A stretch of DNA of 64,000 nucleotides from Liriodendron chinense. Its lineage: Eukaryota; Streptophyta; Magnoliopsida; Magnoliales; Magnoliaceae. Location of the stretch: positions 1,922,001-1,986,000 of the forward strand of contig ML058577.1 of the NCBI GenBank assembly GCA_003013855.2. Direction: 5' to 3'. The notes below the pieces were generated by a model. It did not search any database. It was not told the DNA's origin and saw nothing but the letters and a program-made list of their open reading frames with translations. A program made the translations under genes and the position numbers. Shown one piece after another: positions 11,331-22,930 of the stretch (position 1 is its first letter; the number at the start of each line of letters is the position of its first letter).

Positions 11331-13517
11331 CTATTTACAGGCAGAAAGCAGGTTCATCTTGAGTTTCGACTGTGAGTTCCCATTCCGAAGCTCCTTTCGG
11401 GATCTCGAGAATTGATGCGAGTGTAGCGAGAGCATTTGCAAACTAATTCTTGGCTCTGGGCATGTATGAGAAGGTGTTTCTTTGAACTCTTCGATCAAGT
11501 TTTCAAGATACACATGATATGGTATCAACTTCTCGTCCTTGGTTTTCCATTCCCTATTGGTCTGATTGATGATAAGTTGTGAGTCTCCAAATACTCGTAG
11601 CTTCTTGACACCCAAGATTATGGCTTCCCTTAAGCCAGCGATGCATGCTTCATACTCTGCCATGTTGTTGGTGCACTCGAATGCTATGCGCCTTGATATA
11701 GGAATAGGGACATCGTCTGGAGAGTAAAGGATTGCTCCAATACCACTCCCTTTAGAATTTGCTGCACCATCGAAGAATAACGTCCACTCATCTTTTTTCT
11801 TCTTTTCTTCACCTTCGATAAGCAGGAGATCTTCATCAGGGAAGAATGTCTTGAGCGGTTGATAATCCAGGAGAGAGTGAGCGGCAAGATGATCAGCGAG
11901 GGCCTGCCCCTTGATTGCCTTCTGAGTGACATAGGTGATGTCGAATTCAGACAGGAGTAGCTGCCATTTAGCTATCCTTCCAGTGAGTGCCGGTTTCTCA
12001 AACAGGTACTTGAGCGGATCCATATGAGCGAGTAGGAAAATAGGGAACGCAATCATGTATTGACAAAATCGTTGAGTTACCCAGACTAGGGCGAGGCAAG
12101 TCTTCTCGATCGGGGAATACCTGGTCTCGTAGTCGGTGAACTTTCGGCTCAAGTAATATATTGCTTGTTCCTTCTTCCCGGTCTCGTCATGCTGACCGAG
12201 AACACAGCCAATAGCTTCTGCTGCTACCGAGATGTATAACAATAGTGGTCGTCCGGGAGTGGGCGGTACTAATACTGAAGGATTCATGAGATATTTCTTA
12301 ATGAGATTGAAGGCAACCTGGCAATCATCATTCTATTCTTTTGGAACATTCTTCCGAAGGAGCTTGAATATAGGCTCACAGATAGGTGTGAGCTGTGCGA
12401 TGAAGCGGCTAATGTATTGAATTCTGCCGAGGAAGCCACGAATTTTTTTCTCTGTTCTAGGAGGGGGCATCTCGATGATTGCTCTAGTTTTGGTCTCGTC
12501 GACCCTGATGCCATCCTCGCTCACCATAAAGCCGAGGAGCTTGCCTCCCATTGCACTGAAGACGCATTTCTGAGGGTTAAGACGGAGCTTGTACTTTTCT
12601 AATCTGTTGAATAACTTCTTCAGATCTTCAAAATGTCCTTCAATTGTTCGAGATTTGACGATCATATCATCCACATATACTTCAAGCTCTTTGTTCATCA
12701 TGTCGTGGAATAATGCTGTCATTGCTCGCTGATATGTTACTCCTGCGTTCTTCAGACCGAACGGCATTACCGTGTAACAGAAGGTTCCCCAGGGAGTGAT
12801 AAACGACGTCTTCTCGTGATCTTCAACGGCCATCTTGATCTAATTGTAGCCTGAGAACCCATTCATGAATGAGAAGACCTTGTACCCAGTAGTGTTGTCG
12901 ACCAGGGTGTCAATATGTGGCAAAGGGAAATCATCTTTAGGACTGGCTTTGTTGAGATATCGGAAGTGGATGCACATTTGAACCTTGCCATCCATCTTTG
13001 GTACTGGTACGATGTTGGCGAGCCATTCAGGGTAGTTGGAGACTACCAAGAATCCTGCATTGTACTGCTTGATGACTTCGTCTCGGACTTTCAGAGCCCA
13101 TTCTGGCTTCATTCTTTGAAGTTTCTGCTTCACTGGTTTCATATCTGGCTTGGTTGGCAGATGGTGTACAACGAGCTCTTCATCGAGCCCCGGCATGTCT
13201 TCATATGAGAACATGAAGTTGAACAATCTTGGAGCTAGGAACTCTATCATTCTCTGCTTCATCTCTGGTGGCAACGATTTTCCAATGCGTACTTCCCTAG
13301 GGATCTCAGGTGTCCCCAAGTTTACTATCTCGAAATCATCAGCTACGACATTGGCTTTAGATTCAAAATTTTTGAGGAGATCCTCTAGTTCGTGAGCCGG
13401 GTCATCATCTTCCTCATCCCGAGCTTCGTTCAGACCCATGAGCTCGAAGTCTAATTCGATGTCAAAATCATATGATTCGACTTCAAACTCATGCGACTGT
13501 TTAGACGAACTTGGCAC
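11331..13517 (-). pseudogene. Tat reverse transcriptase with two RNase H domains, element A
   Basis: The RT carries the polymerase motif YVDDMIVKS, typical of the Tat lineage. It is followed by the usual gypsy RNase H (IGCVLGQHDETGKKEQ) and then a second, archaeal-type RNase H (WTLFFDGAANSKGSG, FGDSQLIINQ). The double RNase H is a hallmark of Tat elements. One frame covers about 13517 to 11480. It is broken by a TAG at 12837-12839, where the other copy reads YNQIKM, and by a TAG near 12330. A one-base frame change near 11480 follows the second RNase H. The N-terminal 90 or so residues are acidic. The domain order RT, RNase H, archaeal RNase H, integrase is clear. Confidence 0.93.
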
Positions 13518-13650
13518 ACATTGAATGTAGGAAAAAGAATTGTTTTTTGGTTTTTGAGAATTTTTTGGAATTGAAATGCTGGATATTTTTGGCTTTTGAA
13601 AGTTTTTTATCTTTTTAGATTTTTAAAATTCACGGGACCTTGAACAAGTG
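13518..13650 (-). other. AT-rich linker between protease and RT frames, possible intron
   Basis: The upstream frame ends with the residues HLFKVP and a stop; the RT frame differs by one base. The join is AT-rich, with possible donor AAG/GTCCCG near 13640. In the element C copy (about 30830-30960) a pyrimidine-rich stretch ends in CAATAG, a possible acceptor. Ogre-type Tat elements are known to splice an intron between protease and RT. The splice sites here are weak, so programmed frameshifting or plain decay are alternatives. Confidence 0.35.
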
Positions 13651-15658
13651 GGCATTGCAGACCATGATTGATCCCAGCTTGTCCCAAAGTTCTGATTGCC
13701 GCTTAAACCGGCGTTTTTTTTTTAAGCCAGAGCCCTCAGTTGACTTTCTGGCTGATTCAAAAGTTAGGGGAACGGACGACCATTCAGGACCCCATACTCC
13801 TTCCCTTGGAGAGGTGGGGGTTGATGATTTGGGCAAAGAATCACAGTCTGGCCCAATGACCATGATTTCTCGCTGGTTGAGTTCGAGATCTGAGTCGTAC
13901 TCAGTCCCTCCCGGATCACTTACCTCGCATTGTAATTCGTCTGGTTCCATGGCGAGACATGAGTTTGGAATTTGGACATCGGACCAATCTAAGGCTGGCC
14001 ATTTCCCTTTCTTAGTCCAATGGATGGGCTGCTTTTGACCCTGGCTGATGATTAATGATGTTAATTCTGCAGAGATGGGCGAGTCGTGCCCCTTGCTGAT
14101 TGATGTTAAGATGGGCAAGTTGTGCCCCTGGTTGATTGATGCTGAAGTGGACAGATTGTGCCCCTGATTGATCGGAGTTGAAGTGGGCAGGTTGTGCCCC
14201 TGGTTGGGAGGGGGTATCAGAGTACCCTGGTCCTGAAGCTGTTGTATTTGACTTTCTTCTTCGTCTTCATCCTCTTCTTCTTCTTCCGGAGGCTTAGATG
14301 GTTCAAGAATTTGGTCCCATCGAATGGGGCCATGTGGCCCAAGCTAGGCTCATCGGGAGGCCTTTGTGTAGTGCAGTCAATTGATTCCCTCTTGGGTCTT
14401 TGCAAGGTTCTCCTGGCTTGACAAATTGGATGGGTGAGCACCGAAATTTCTTCCTTCTTTTATCCATGAAGATTGCCCTGTACCCAAGTCCCCATTTGCG
14501 TTGATTATATACCAGCGGCATCTTCCTAGACTTGAAATGATTCTTCATACGATACTTAAGGCTCAGACATTCTGCTGGTGAAAAGACATGGTCCACCCTT
14601 TTCTGCTCCGAATTGGCGATAGCGTTCATAGTCTCGAACTCGAAACTATGAAACGGGACGTCTTCTTTAGAGTACTGGATGTCGATGACAGGGATATCTG
14701 GTTCAGTAGCAGTAGCATTGGAAGGAATGATGAGCTCCTTCTCTGCATGGATAGAGATTACTTGATTTCCACAGATGTACTTCACCCGTTGATGCAAAGT
14801 TGATGGCACAGCTCCGACCTTGTGCAACCAAGGTCGTCCGAGCAACATATTGAAAGAGGCCGATATATCTAGGATTTGAAATGTGACGGTGGAGATTTCC
14901 GGACCTATCTGTACCACTATGTTGACTTCCCCTTCCACTGATCGTCAGGTGTTGTCGAATGCTTTGACGCATATGGTGTTGGGTCGAAATGAAGAGGGAC
15001 TGATTCCCAGACGTTCCGCAGTCTTGAGCGGGCAAACGTTTAAGCTTGAGCCATTATCGATAAGGACCAGTGGGACATAGAGGTCCTTGTATCGTAAGGC
15101 TATGTTGAGGGATCGCCCATGATCGCGTCCTTCTGGTGGCAACTCGTTATCAGTGAAGGTGATGGCGCGTGGAGCCAGGAGCTGCCCGATCATCAATGCT
15201 ATCATTTCAGGTGCCGTATCGGAGGAGACATGAGCATCGCTCAGGGTTTTGGCGAACATTTCTCTATGTATGCGCGATGTGCAGAGTAGTTCCCATACTG
15301 AGATTTGAGCAGGGATTGACTTGAGCTGAGTCGCCAAATCATACGCAGCTTCGTTCTTGTTGTCGAGGCCTGAGAGAGCGCCTTTGGGATCTCCTCTATT
15401 CTGATTATCTCTTCAGATGGAAGGCCCATTGGGGTTCATGTTTCCTATCTCCGCACATTCTGGATAGTGCCACGGGACTTCTTTATAATTTTTCTCTCCT
15501 TTACCTTCTAGGACTACTGGTTCTTGCAACAGTGCCATTGTGGATATCAGATCTTCCTCATATGGAGCTTTTGCCTTGAGGACTACATTGTTGCCTGTGC
15601 TGAAGGGATAACATTGAGGCTTGTCTTCATAGATCACATAAGGTTGCGGTCGTGGCAT
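13630..15658 (-). pseudogene. Tat aspartic protease and linker, element A
   Basis: The protease processes the Gag-Pol polyprotein. Its active-site motif is seen as VLIDNGSSLNVCPLKTAERL (about 15080-15025), followed after a frame change near 14940 by the conserved FNMLLGRPWLHKVGAVPS. The region continues through a long linker (FKSRKMPLVYNQRKWGLGY, then FRCSPIQFVKPG) to the acidic segment ending FKVP. Several frame changes split it into pieces of 81 to 211 codons, so it is inactive. It lies between gag and RT as expected for the lineage. Confidence 0.85.
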
Positions 15659-15771
15659 GACCGTTCTTGGAGCAGGAGACTCCCATGGAATGAATATTGG
15701 TCATCTTGATATGGCAGAGGGTTTCTCTGTTCGTCCCAGCTGTCGTAGTGTGATTGACACGCTTCCGGGAT

Positions 15772-16080
15772 TTGCCCCTTACAATATGACTGGCTTGATC
15801 GAAGAAGCTCCTTCCAAGACAATGGGTTCTTGCTCTTGATGGGTATGATCCCTCCATTGCGGATTGGATTGTTCCTGAACTGGAGTTGCCCCTTGCAAAA
15901 TGACAGGTTCGTATGCGGGCTCGATGTATGATTGTGCTCCTTCCAAGACGAACGGCTCCCAACATGGATGGCTGTAAGATGCCCCTTGCACAACTGGTAC
16001 ATCATATGGAGGTGCTCCTTCGAGTACTAATGGCTCGGAGACTGAAGGAGGAAGGGGGTTTGCCCCTTGCAGGATCGGAG
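15772..16080 (-). repeat. Alternating (E/Q)GA repeats at the C-terminal end of gag
   Basis: Seven degenerate units start near 15772, 15807, 15889, 15938, 15980, 16013 and 16059 on the + strand. They alternate between GCCCCTTGCA-like and GCTCCTTCCAAG-like forms and encode VILQGA- and VLEGA-type motifs about every 11-27 residues. They follow the zinc knuckle. Role unknown. Confidence 0.65.
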
Positions 16081-18532
16081 GAGGATTTGCTGGCCCATAA
16101 CTGTAGGCATGGATGGACTGGATAGGGGAGAAGAAGCGATCGAGGCGCTCTCCTTCTTCTATGCTGTTGACAGCAGGGCCACGAGATGAGTTGGGGTCCG
16201 TCAGATGCTGAGGCAGAGGATTCTGAAGGATATTGGTAATACCTGCTGGAGGAGTTCCGGGGACCGAGATGACGATTTTGCGGTCGTCAATCAGATCTTG
16301 TATGGCATTCTTCAAAGTAAAGCATCGATCAGTGGTGTGGCCACGCCCTTGATGGTAGGCACAATGCTCATTTTCTCGGTAGGTTGGAGGTAGAGGATTT
16401 GGAGGAGGCCTAGGTGTCATCAGAGTGAGTAACTACTTCTGTACCAGCATAGCCATGACTTGACTAAGTGGTTGAGTGAGTGGAGTGAATTTCCTGAGCT
16501 CCCTGTAATTCTGCCTATTCTAGTATGAGTATTGGTCGTTCCCTCTAAACTGCTGCTATTGTCGAGGTGGTTGTGGCTGTGGTTGAGGATTCGGTTGCGG
16601 CTGATACTGTTGAGGTTTGTGCTGAATCTAATTCTGCTGATACTGTTGACGTCCCTGTGGGGGAGCATATTGAGCAGTGGTGCTGATGTTGTTTACCTCT
16701 GTCGGGTGAGGAGGAGAATCGCTGCGGTTTCCGTTCCCATATCCGATGGGTCTTCCCTCCACTTTGTTCCTCTTGACCGGAGTGGCTTGATGAGGCCATC
16801 GGGAGATTGTCCCAGCACGGATTCCTACTTCGACCTGCTCTCCAGCACGGATCAATTGTGAGAAATTCGCATATGGGTGTGAAATGAGATATCCAGATAT
16901 GCCAGGATATGTTGAATGAACAATCATGGAGATTTGTTCTTCGTCGTCGGTAGGTGTCCGTATTCTGGCTGTTATAGCTCGCCAACGTCCCACATAAGCT
17001 GATAGCGTTTCATAACTCCCTTGTCTGAGAGCTGCGAGGTCGGCTCTTCTGGGTGCCATGTTGATATTGTACGTGAATCTGTCGACGAAAGCCTGGGAAA
17101 GTTGTTCCCAAGTCCTGATACGGTGGCAGTCCAATGAGGTGTACCAATCTAGGGCATCGCCCTTCAGAGATTTTTGAAACAAGCGAATGAGGGCCCCTTC
17201 ATTTCCTGAGATTGCACTCAGTTCTCCACAAAAAGCCTTGAGATGTGTTGTGGGACAACCGCTGCCATCGTATCTTTTGAATTTTAGTACCTCAAAGTTT
17301 TGAGGTACTTGAGCATTTGGGAAAGGACACAAGTCTCTGAACTTGGTCGAAGGTAGATCGATTCCTTATTGTCGCTGAAGCTGATTTTGCAAGATCTGGA
17401 ACTGCTCCCGCAACTCGTCCAGTCCTGAGTGATCTGTTCGAGCGACTGGTGCCTCTTAGAGTAAGGCACGTTCTTCTTCGGCATAGTAGTCAATGTCTTC
17501 GACTCTATGGGTTTGCTGAAAAGCAACCGCTGGTTGCTGAAATTGATTCGATGACTGAACTGGATTCTGACGAACTTGTGCTTGAAATGATTGTAACTGA
17601 ACTGGAGACTGTACTGAAGGTTGAACTGGAACTTGCAGGAAATTAACTGGAGACTGCTGAATTGAAGATTGTTGGAAATTAACTGGAGTTTTTTGAATTG
17701 AAGATTGCTGGAAATTAATTGGAGTTTGCTGAATTGAAGATTGCTGGAAATTAACTGGAATCCCATTGGCGGGGATGTGTTGAAATTGAAAAGTGCTCCT
17801 GTTTGTAGGAGGCTAAGATGCTGGAAAGTGGCCCCCTTGTTGGGTATTCGCCACTGTCCGCTAATTGACGTGGGCTTGACACTGACCCCCATTGTGGGCA
17901 TTCGCCAGTGCTGTCCCTGTTGCTGGAAATTGAATTGAAATCCCATCGGCGAGGATGTGCTGAAATTGAAAAGGGGTCCCATCGGTGGGGACATGCTGAG
18001 AAAGTAAAAGAGTCCCATTGGCAAGGACATGCTGAAACCTACTGAGATTGTTACTTGCAAGATTGACTGGAAGCTGACTGGAAGTTCCTACGACGGGAAT
18101 GCTCTGAGATGGCCTTGTTGTCGCAGGAAGATACTGAGGAGGATGCCTCATAGCGACGGGCTGAGATGGCTGTTGTCGGTTGTCTTGGGCAGACTCCGAA
18201 GGTTGTGCTTGATTCGAACTGAAGGCCGGAGGGACCCGGCATGGCTGCTAAGATTGCTGAACTGGGCTAACTTGATTGTTGGCTGCTGCAGTAGCTTGTT
18301 CTTGCATGAATTGTAAGAGCATCTCTTGCATTGCTCTCATTCCTTGTGCCAATTCTTGCATGATTGGCGTATTCTCAATTGGCTGTTGCGTTGGAGGTTG
18401 CGCTTCGGTCATTTCAAGAGCGGGGAAGAGGTGAGTTTCCTCTTCGTGGTCGGACATGGCTTGCTGTGCCCGAGTGCGGATTATGCTGCGGAAGGGGAGT
18501 TGTTTCCGAACGCGTTGAGCCCGAGGAGCCAC
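15779..18532 (-). pseudogene. Tat Gag, element A (frame broken)
   Basis: Gag builds the virus-like particle. The likely start is the ATG at 18532 (MAPRAQRVRKQLPFRS), chosen because it is the first ATG after the primer site in a long frame. An N-terminal Q-rich part with 36-bp repeats follows, then the capsid-like region (NFEVLKFKRYDGSG, GDALDWYTSLDCHRIRTWEQ, YVGRWRAITARI), then a CHHC zinc motif CAYHQGRGHTTDRC and the (E/Q)GA repeats. Frames change near 18250, 17330 and 16500, so no full protein is made. The same gene is present in decayed form at 32600-35201. Confidence 0.88.
17638..17760 (-). repeat. 36-bp in-frame tandem repeat in gag
   Basis: Units starting GGAAATTAA at 17638, 17674, 17710 and 17746 are exactly 36 bp apart and encode 12-residue Gln/Ser-rich repeats (QQSSIQQTPVNF type). 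Being a multiple of three, copy changes keep the frame. The matching place in element C (near 34785) has fewer units. Confidence 0.85.
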
Positions 18533-18697
18533 AATGGTGAGGACTATACTTTACTTTTTTTGGGTTTTGGGATTTTCTATATTTTTTGTTTTTTGGGTAG
18601 AATGCTATGCAGATGAGATTGTATGAGGACTAGTGACTTTCAAGCACGGGAGGGATTCTGTTTTTCAAGTCGGATCACGACTAGTGGGACTAGCTTA

Positions 18698-18715
18698 TCC
18701 CCAGCAGAGTCGCCA
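18698..18715 (-). promoter_or_regulatory. Primer binding site of Tat element A
   Basis: The minus strand reads TGGCGACTCTGCTGGGGA, three bases inside the LTR end. It is complementary to a tRNA 3' end and, from family knowledge, matches tRNA-Arg, the primer reported for Ogre/Tat elements. Confidence 0.85.
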
Positions 18716-19755
18716 TTTTGTGGACGCTCGCCGTTCCGCGCTCCCGTAAGTTCTCCCTTTCCTTTCCGGAAAAGAAGAAGGGGTGCATGCGAGCGAATCA
18801 CTGTTTGTGCCACTGGCTTGCCTCGTTCTCGAGGGCTTTGTTCGGTTGTCGTGTTAAGCTGGATGTGTTTAGATGAGTTTGTATAAGACCAGAGTCACCA
18901 CTAGCCAGTTACTTCGAATCTACAGTCGGCTAGACCCCATAGAAACGTTAGAGAAGAGGATTCGAAGATTCCTTCCTCTAAAATGACTCATTTTGATCTG
19001 CGGCCAGATATTCAAGGTAAGGGATCACAGTTACAGGGTGGGAAGAGGTTAGGCACCCCACACACTACCCGTACCGAAGTACGGTCTCTACTTCACAGAA
19101 TCGAACTAATACTTGAAAGTTCTGATTTAATCCTCATACATTCTCATGGATGACATGATGCATGAATGCAGGTCTGAACAGTAAGAGTTTCTGATGAGCA
19201 GGTTTTCATTAACAGGCAAGCCCAGAGCATACGCTCGAACTGACAGGTGCTTTATGCGAGATGCATGCTGTGTGTTTGAATAATCAAAGTGCTTGTAGTG
19301 ATATGTACATGAATGCAGGTCTGAACAGTAAGAGTTTCTGATGGGCAGGTTTCCATTAACAGGCAAGCCCAGAGCATACGCTCGAAATGACATGTGCTTT
19401 ATGCAGGATGCATGTTGTGTGCTTGAATGATCAAAGTGCTTGTAGTGAAGCAAGGGGGTTGGAAGAAAAGTAAATGTTGCACTTATGCTAGATGCGAATG
19501 AGATGATGCTGATGATGGAGTAGCTGGATGGAAGGAGGTGTCGCAAGGGTTTGCTTCGAGTGGCTGGATCAAGACTCGGATGGCTTGGGAGACTTAGACC
19601 AGGGTCAGGCTGGGCTGGACCAGGGTTAGTCTCTTCTCACTCGGGCTCTCCTTGGTGGAAAGACGGGCTAAATGGATGGAGAGGGACTCGGAATGGACGG
19701 ATTGCACTCTGGCTAGATGGCTTGTGAGGGATGCTTGAATGAGAAAGAGAGGGGG

Positions 19756-19763
19756 TATTTATA
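19756..19763 (-). promoter_or_regulatory. TATA box of Tat LTR
   Basis: TATAAATA on the minus strand, about 450 bp from the LTR start. The equivalent TATAAATA is at 29351-29358 in element C. Confidence 0.75.
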
Positions 19764-19890
19764 GCAGCGAGGAGTGGCAAAACTCGTAAATAAGTTTGGG
19801 CGACCCTCAGGGGGCCGCTCGTACGGCCTTTCTTGGGATTCAACGGGCAGTACGGACCTGCTCCGAGGCTGCGGTCTGGAACTCGGTGAG

Positions 19891-20071
19891 TTGACTAGGT
19901 TTAAGAGATGGGTTGACACGGTGAGTTGACTCGATGGGTTGACTCAGCGGGTTGACTCAGTGATTTGACTCAGTGGGTTGACTCGCCGAGTTTGACTCTC
20001 TTTTTTTAGATTTTTTGACTGGTTTTTCTTATGGGGGGTTTTTTCAGGCTGATGTTTAGGGGTGAGTTGAC
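19891..20071 (-). promoter_or_regulatory. Array of ten TTGAC (W-box core) motifs in the Tat LTR
   Basis: TTGAC occurs on the + strand at 19891, 19913, 19926, 19939, 19952, 19964, 19978, 19992, 20015 and 20067, mostly as TTGACTC in units of 12-16 bp. The array lies about 130-315 bp upstream of the TATA box. TTGAC followed by C or T is the core bound by WRKY factors. Binding here is inference. Confidence 0.55.
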
Positions 20072-20212
20072 TAGGTTCAGGCTTGAGTTGGGCTATGGAT
20101 TGGGGCTTACAAGGGTGAGTTTGGCTGAGTTTGGACATGAGATTTGGTTGTATGGTCCTCCATTCATTCAACTATCTCTACCAATCTTGTAGCCGAAGGT
20201 GGGGTGTCTACA

Positions 20213-22366
20213 GTCAAACATCACTTCTCGCCAATTTCTGAAAATTCTGAAATGGTGTTGAGACCGCTAGATCACTCCTAACTAATGTGAATGAAGGGCC
20301 TTTTCAGTCCCAACCTTCACCCAATTACTTAAGCTACTAGAGGATGTTGATTTCAATGATCCTGATATCATTATTGACTATGATGATTGTATTATCTCTT
20401 TCAAATACAATGAGTTAACTGATGAAGAGATTCTTGTGAATGTTGAAGAATCTGAGGAATCCACAAAATCTGAGACTAATGATATGACTCATTACAATGA
20501 CGGTTCAGAAAATGATTGTGAGCCTATGGTTTCATCTTCCCAATGACTAATTGTATATGAATCTCTAGATGATATTCATACTAGGGAGCTTTCTGAACTA
20601 TATGATTTTGATCTTATCCACCAACTTAACATGCCTAATTTTTTTTGTGGAAAAAGTTTCTCCCTTGACTACATATCTCGAATCTCTAGTAAAATGCTTG
20701 GCCCACTCCCTTGCCCTTGATGATGATAAGATTAAGGAGTTGGAGACCTTACCTGATACAATATCGATGCTTGAGGAGCCCCCTTCCACTGATTTGAATT
20801 CGTCACCATTATTTGTGGAGGCATCGGATAATTTTGAATTTGTGGAGGAGAGACCCTTAATTAAAGAAAATATATTTGAAGACTCTCCACCACTTTGGGT
20901 TTCTTAACCCAACATTAATTATGTCTGGGAAGATCCATATTTAATTAACTTTTCCCTAAGATATCTATTTTATAATGCACGCACTGATTTTATCTCATTT
21001 TCTTATGCCTGTGGTGTGTATTACCATTGACCTTTCATGATGAAAAACACTCATATATACTGTCAAGCAGGACTATAGATGGTCCTAATGAACAACTTGC
21101 TATAATTCATGACGATCCTGCTCTAATCCGACCATGTGCTACATTTTATTAGATTATAATAGTGTAGGTTAGGATAGATTTTATATTTTGCACTAGGTTT
21201 GTTTTCATTCTAGAATTGAATAAGTCTCCTAGTCTAATGGAAACATTGAATAACTTGTTCTTGAACAAACTTTCTCTCTCAGGTACTTTCTCTCACTCAC
21301 TCCTCTTTATTTTTCATTGCTCTCAGGTTGCTTGTATTGCATATTTCTCTTACATTCAGGACAATGTAACTTTTAAGTTGAGGGTGAGATTCCGTTGGAA
21401 TTATCAGTTATTTTGTAAATTTTGAGCAAAATTTTTCAAAAATCATTCAATTCTTAAAACTTAAAACTCTATTAGAAGTTGAAATTTCTAAGAATTCAAG
21501 GTCATGAGAAAATGAGATGAAGAGATATGAAGTAATTCGATTTTGAAAATCTATAATCCTCTAGCTAAGTACTAATTTTTAATTGAGTTCCTTCTATTAT
21601 TTGACCAATAGGAAGTTTAAACATCATTGAAGTCTAGTACGTATTACACATCACTCTCATTTGTAAGGATTAAAAAGGATGTTTTGATTAATTGATTGGA
21701 TTATAGTCTGAAAGTATTAGGAACCAAGCCGGGGAGTTTAATTTGTCCATCAAGTTCATGAAAAACATTGGTGTAATTCGGGACAAGGATTCCTATCCTG
21801 CAAGGATTCCTATCCTATGTCGTTATCGTTACTAATATATTGCTTTAGTACAAAGTAAGCCTTTTGGATTCTTTGGTTATTGATCTTTGAAAAAAAAGAA
21901 CTGAATTGAAAAATCTTTAGAAAATTAAAAATATCAGAAAGGGCTACCTATGACCACCTAAAAAAGGAATGGAATTAGTGTGAAAGCCATCGAGAGGATG
22001 GTAAGGCAAACTCTTGTCATAGGCTTGTGTTGATTTATATACTTTCTAAACTTATAATCCAATCAATCCATGGAAAGAAGGGTAATCCTAAAAGATGAAG
22101 AGTACTTGGGCATTCACAGAGCACATTAGACCATGATAGTTTGAATTGCTCTATTTGTCAGTTAATTAATTGGAACTCAGTTTAAACACTCACTGAGTCA
22201 TTAGAAAATCGATGTTTCATTGTCTTGCTACTAAGTGTCTTTAAATTTCACTCTCACATGACTTGGGTTTTAAAGAAGTTAGTTTTTTTAAAAAGGTTTG
22301 AGATTAGAGAGTTGAATTATCTTTCACATGTTTTGCTCGAGACTAGCAAAATGCTAGTTGGGGGAT
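20213..22366 (+). mobile_element. Athila-related element G1, internal part, truncated by element A
   Basis: The 3' part resembles the Athila tail of element B, including the phrase TGTGAAAGCCATCGAGAGGA, TTTTGCTCGAGACTAGC and a purine tract GTTGGGGGAT just before the LTR. The left part (20213-21085) has an acidic reading-frame remnant (LDDDKIKELETLPDTI, then MLEEPPSTDLNSSPL) that is repeated in inverted G2 with many of the same residues. I do not recognise the protein. No gag or pol is present, so this looks like a non-autonomous Athila relative. Confidence 0.7.
21986..22002 (+). ncRNA. Conserved Athila 3' UTR hairpin (G1 version)
   Basis: GCCATC, loop GAGAG, GATGGT gives a 6-bp stem. The equivalents are GTCGTC/GACGAT in element B (50875-50891) and GTCGTC/GACGGT in element E (58707-58723). 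Two stem positions differ on both sides while pairing is kept. Confidence 0.5.
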
Positions 22367-22930
22367 TGTTAAGCCTTTAATCGTGCATATTTATCTCCAA
22401 TTTCATGCTTTAATTACATAAAACAATGCACTTAAAGACTCACTTTAATGTGTTTTTGTGATTATAGGAGCGAAGGAGAGATGTGAATAAAAGGAGCTCA
22501 ATAGGGAACAAATGGACAACACATATCAGCTTGCACAACACTCAATTTCCAGCCTTCTCTAGAGAATCTGTTAACCGTCTCCATCAAACATTCAATGTGG
22601 ACCCCACATCCTTATATGTCCCTTCATCTGGACGTTCAAGCAACATCACACGTACAACTCCAGTTCAAGCAAAGTGGACATCCATCACATGAACACCACC
22701 CATCTCGACGGCTTGATCACATGTGGAGCATCTCAATCATCCAGCACCAAAGAGCATCCATCCTTTCCATCAACAATCTCACATCCCTACTCAAGCTATT
22801 ACCAGCCATCTAAACTGTCCATTCACCGATCAGCAAATCACGCCACCAACCAACAGTCCAATAGCTAGAGGTTTTCATCTCCCGTCGTTCATCCACTCCA
22901 GCACATTCAACGATCCAAGCAAGTGGACCA
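22367..22930 (+). repeat. Partial LTR of G1
   Basis: It starts TGTTAAGCC and matches the first 560 or so bases of the minus-strand G2 LTR that starts at 27230. It stops near 22930 at a junction to inverted G2 sequence, with a short shared GTGGACCA at the join. Confidence 0.75.

Larger units (their letters stand above)
6349..20212 (-). mobile_element. Tat-lineage Ty3/gypsy element A (3' LTR not seen)
   Basis: In element order: LTR, tRNA-Arg-type primer site, gag, protease, RT, two RNase H domains, integrase, spacer with hairpins, antisense PMD-like gene. The minimum extent is given; the repeats and first PMD gene further left may also belong to it. The right edge cuts element G1; the five bases GTCAA at 20213-20217 are the expected target duplication, whose partner would lie left of the window. 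Confidence 0.85.
18719..20212 (-). repeat. 5' LTR of Tat element A
   Basis: It begins on the minus strand with TGTAGACACCCCACC (20212) and ends with CCACA at 18719, three bases before the primer site. Length 1494 bp. It carries a TATA box at 19756-19763 and a TTGAC motif array. The same LTR, cut in two by the inversion, is found at 28929-29535 and 39840-40694. The partner 3' LTR is not seen in the window. Confidence 0.88.

Noticed and set aside
17284..18060. 258-codon minus-strand open frame
   Set aside because: It is a shadow frame of the Q-rich 36-bp repeats of Gag; the residues have no domain and the true Gag frame is offset.
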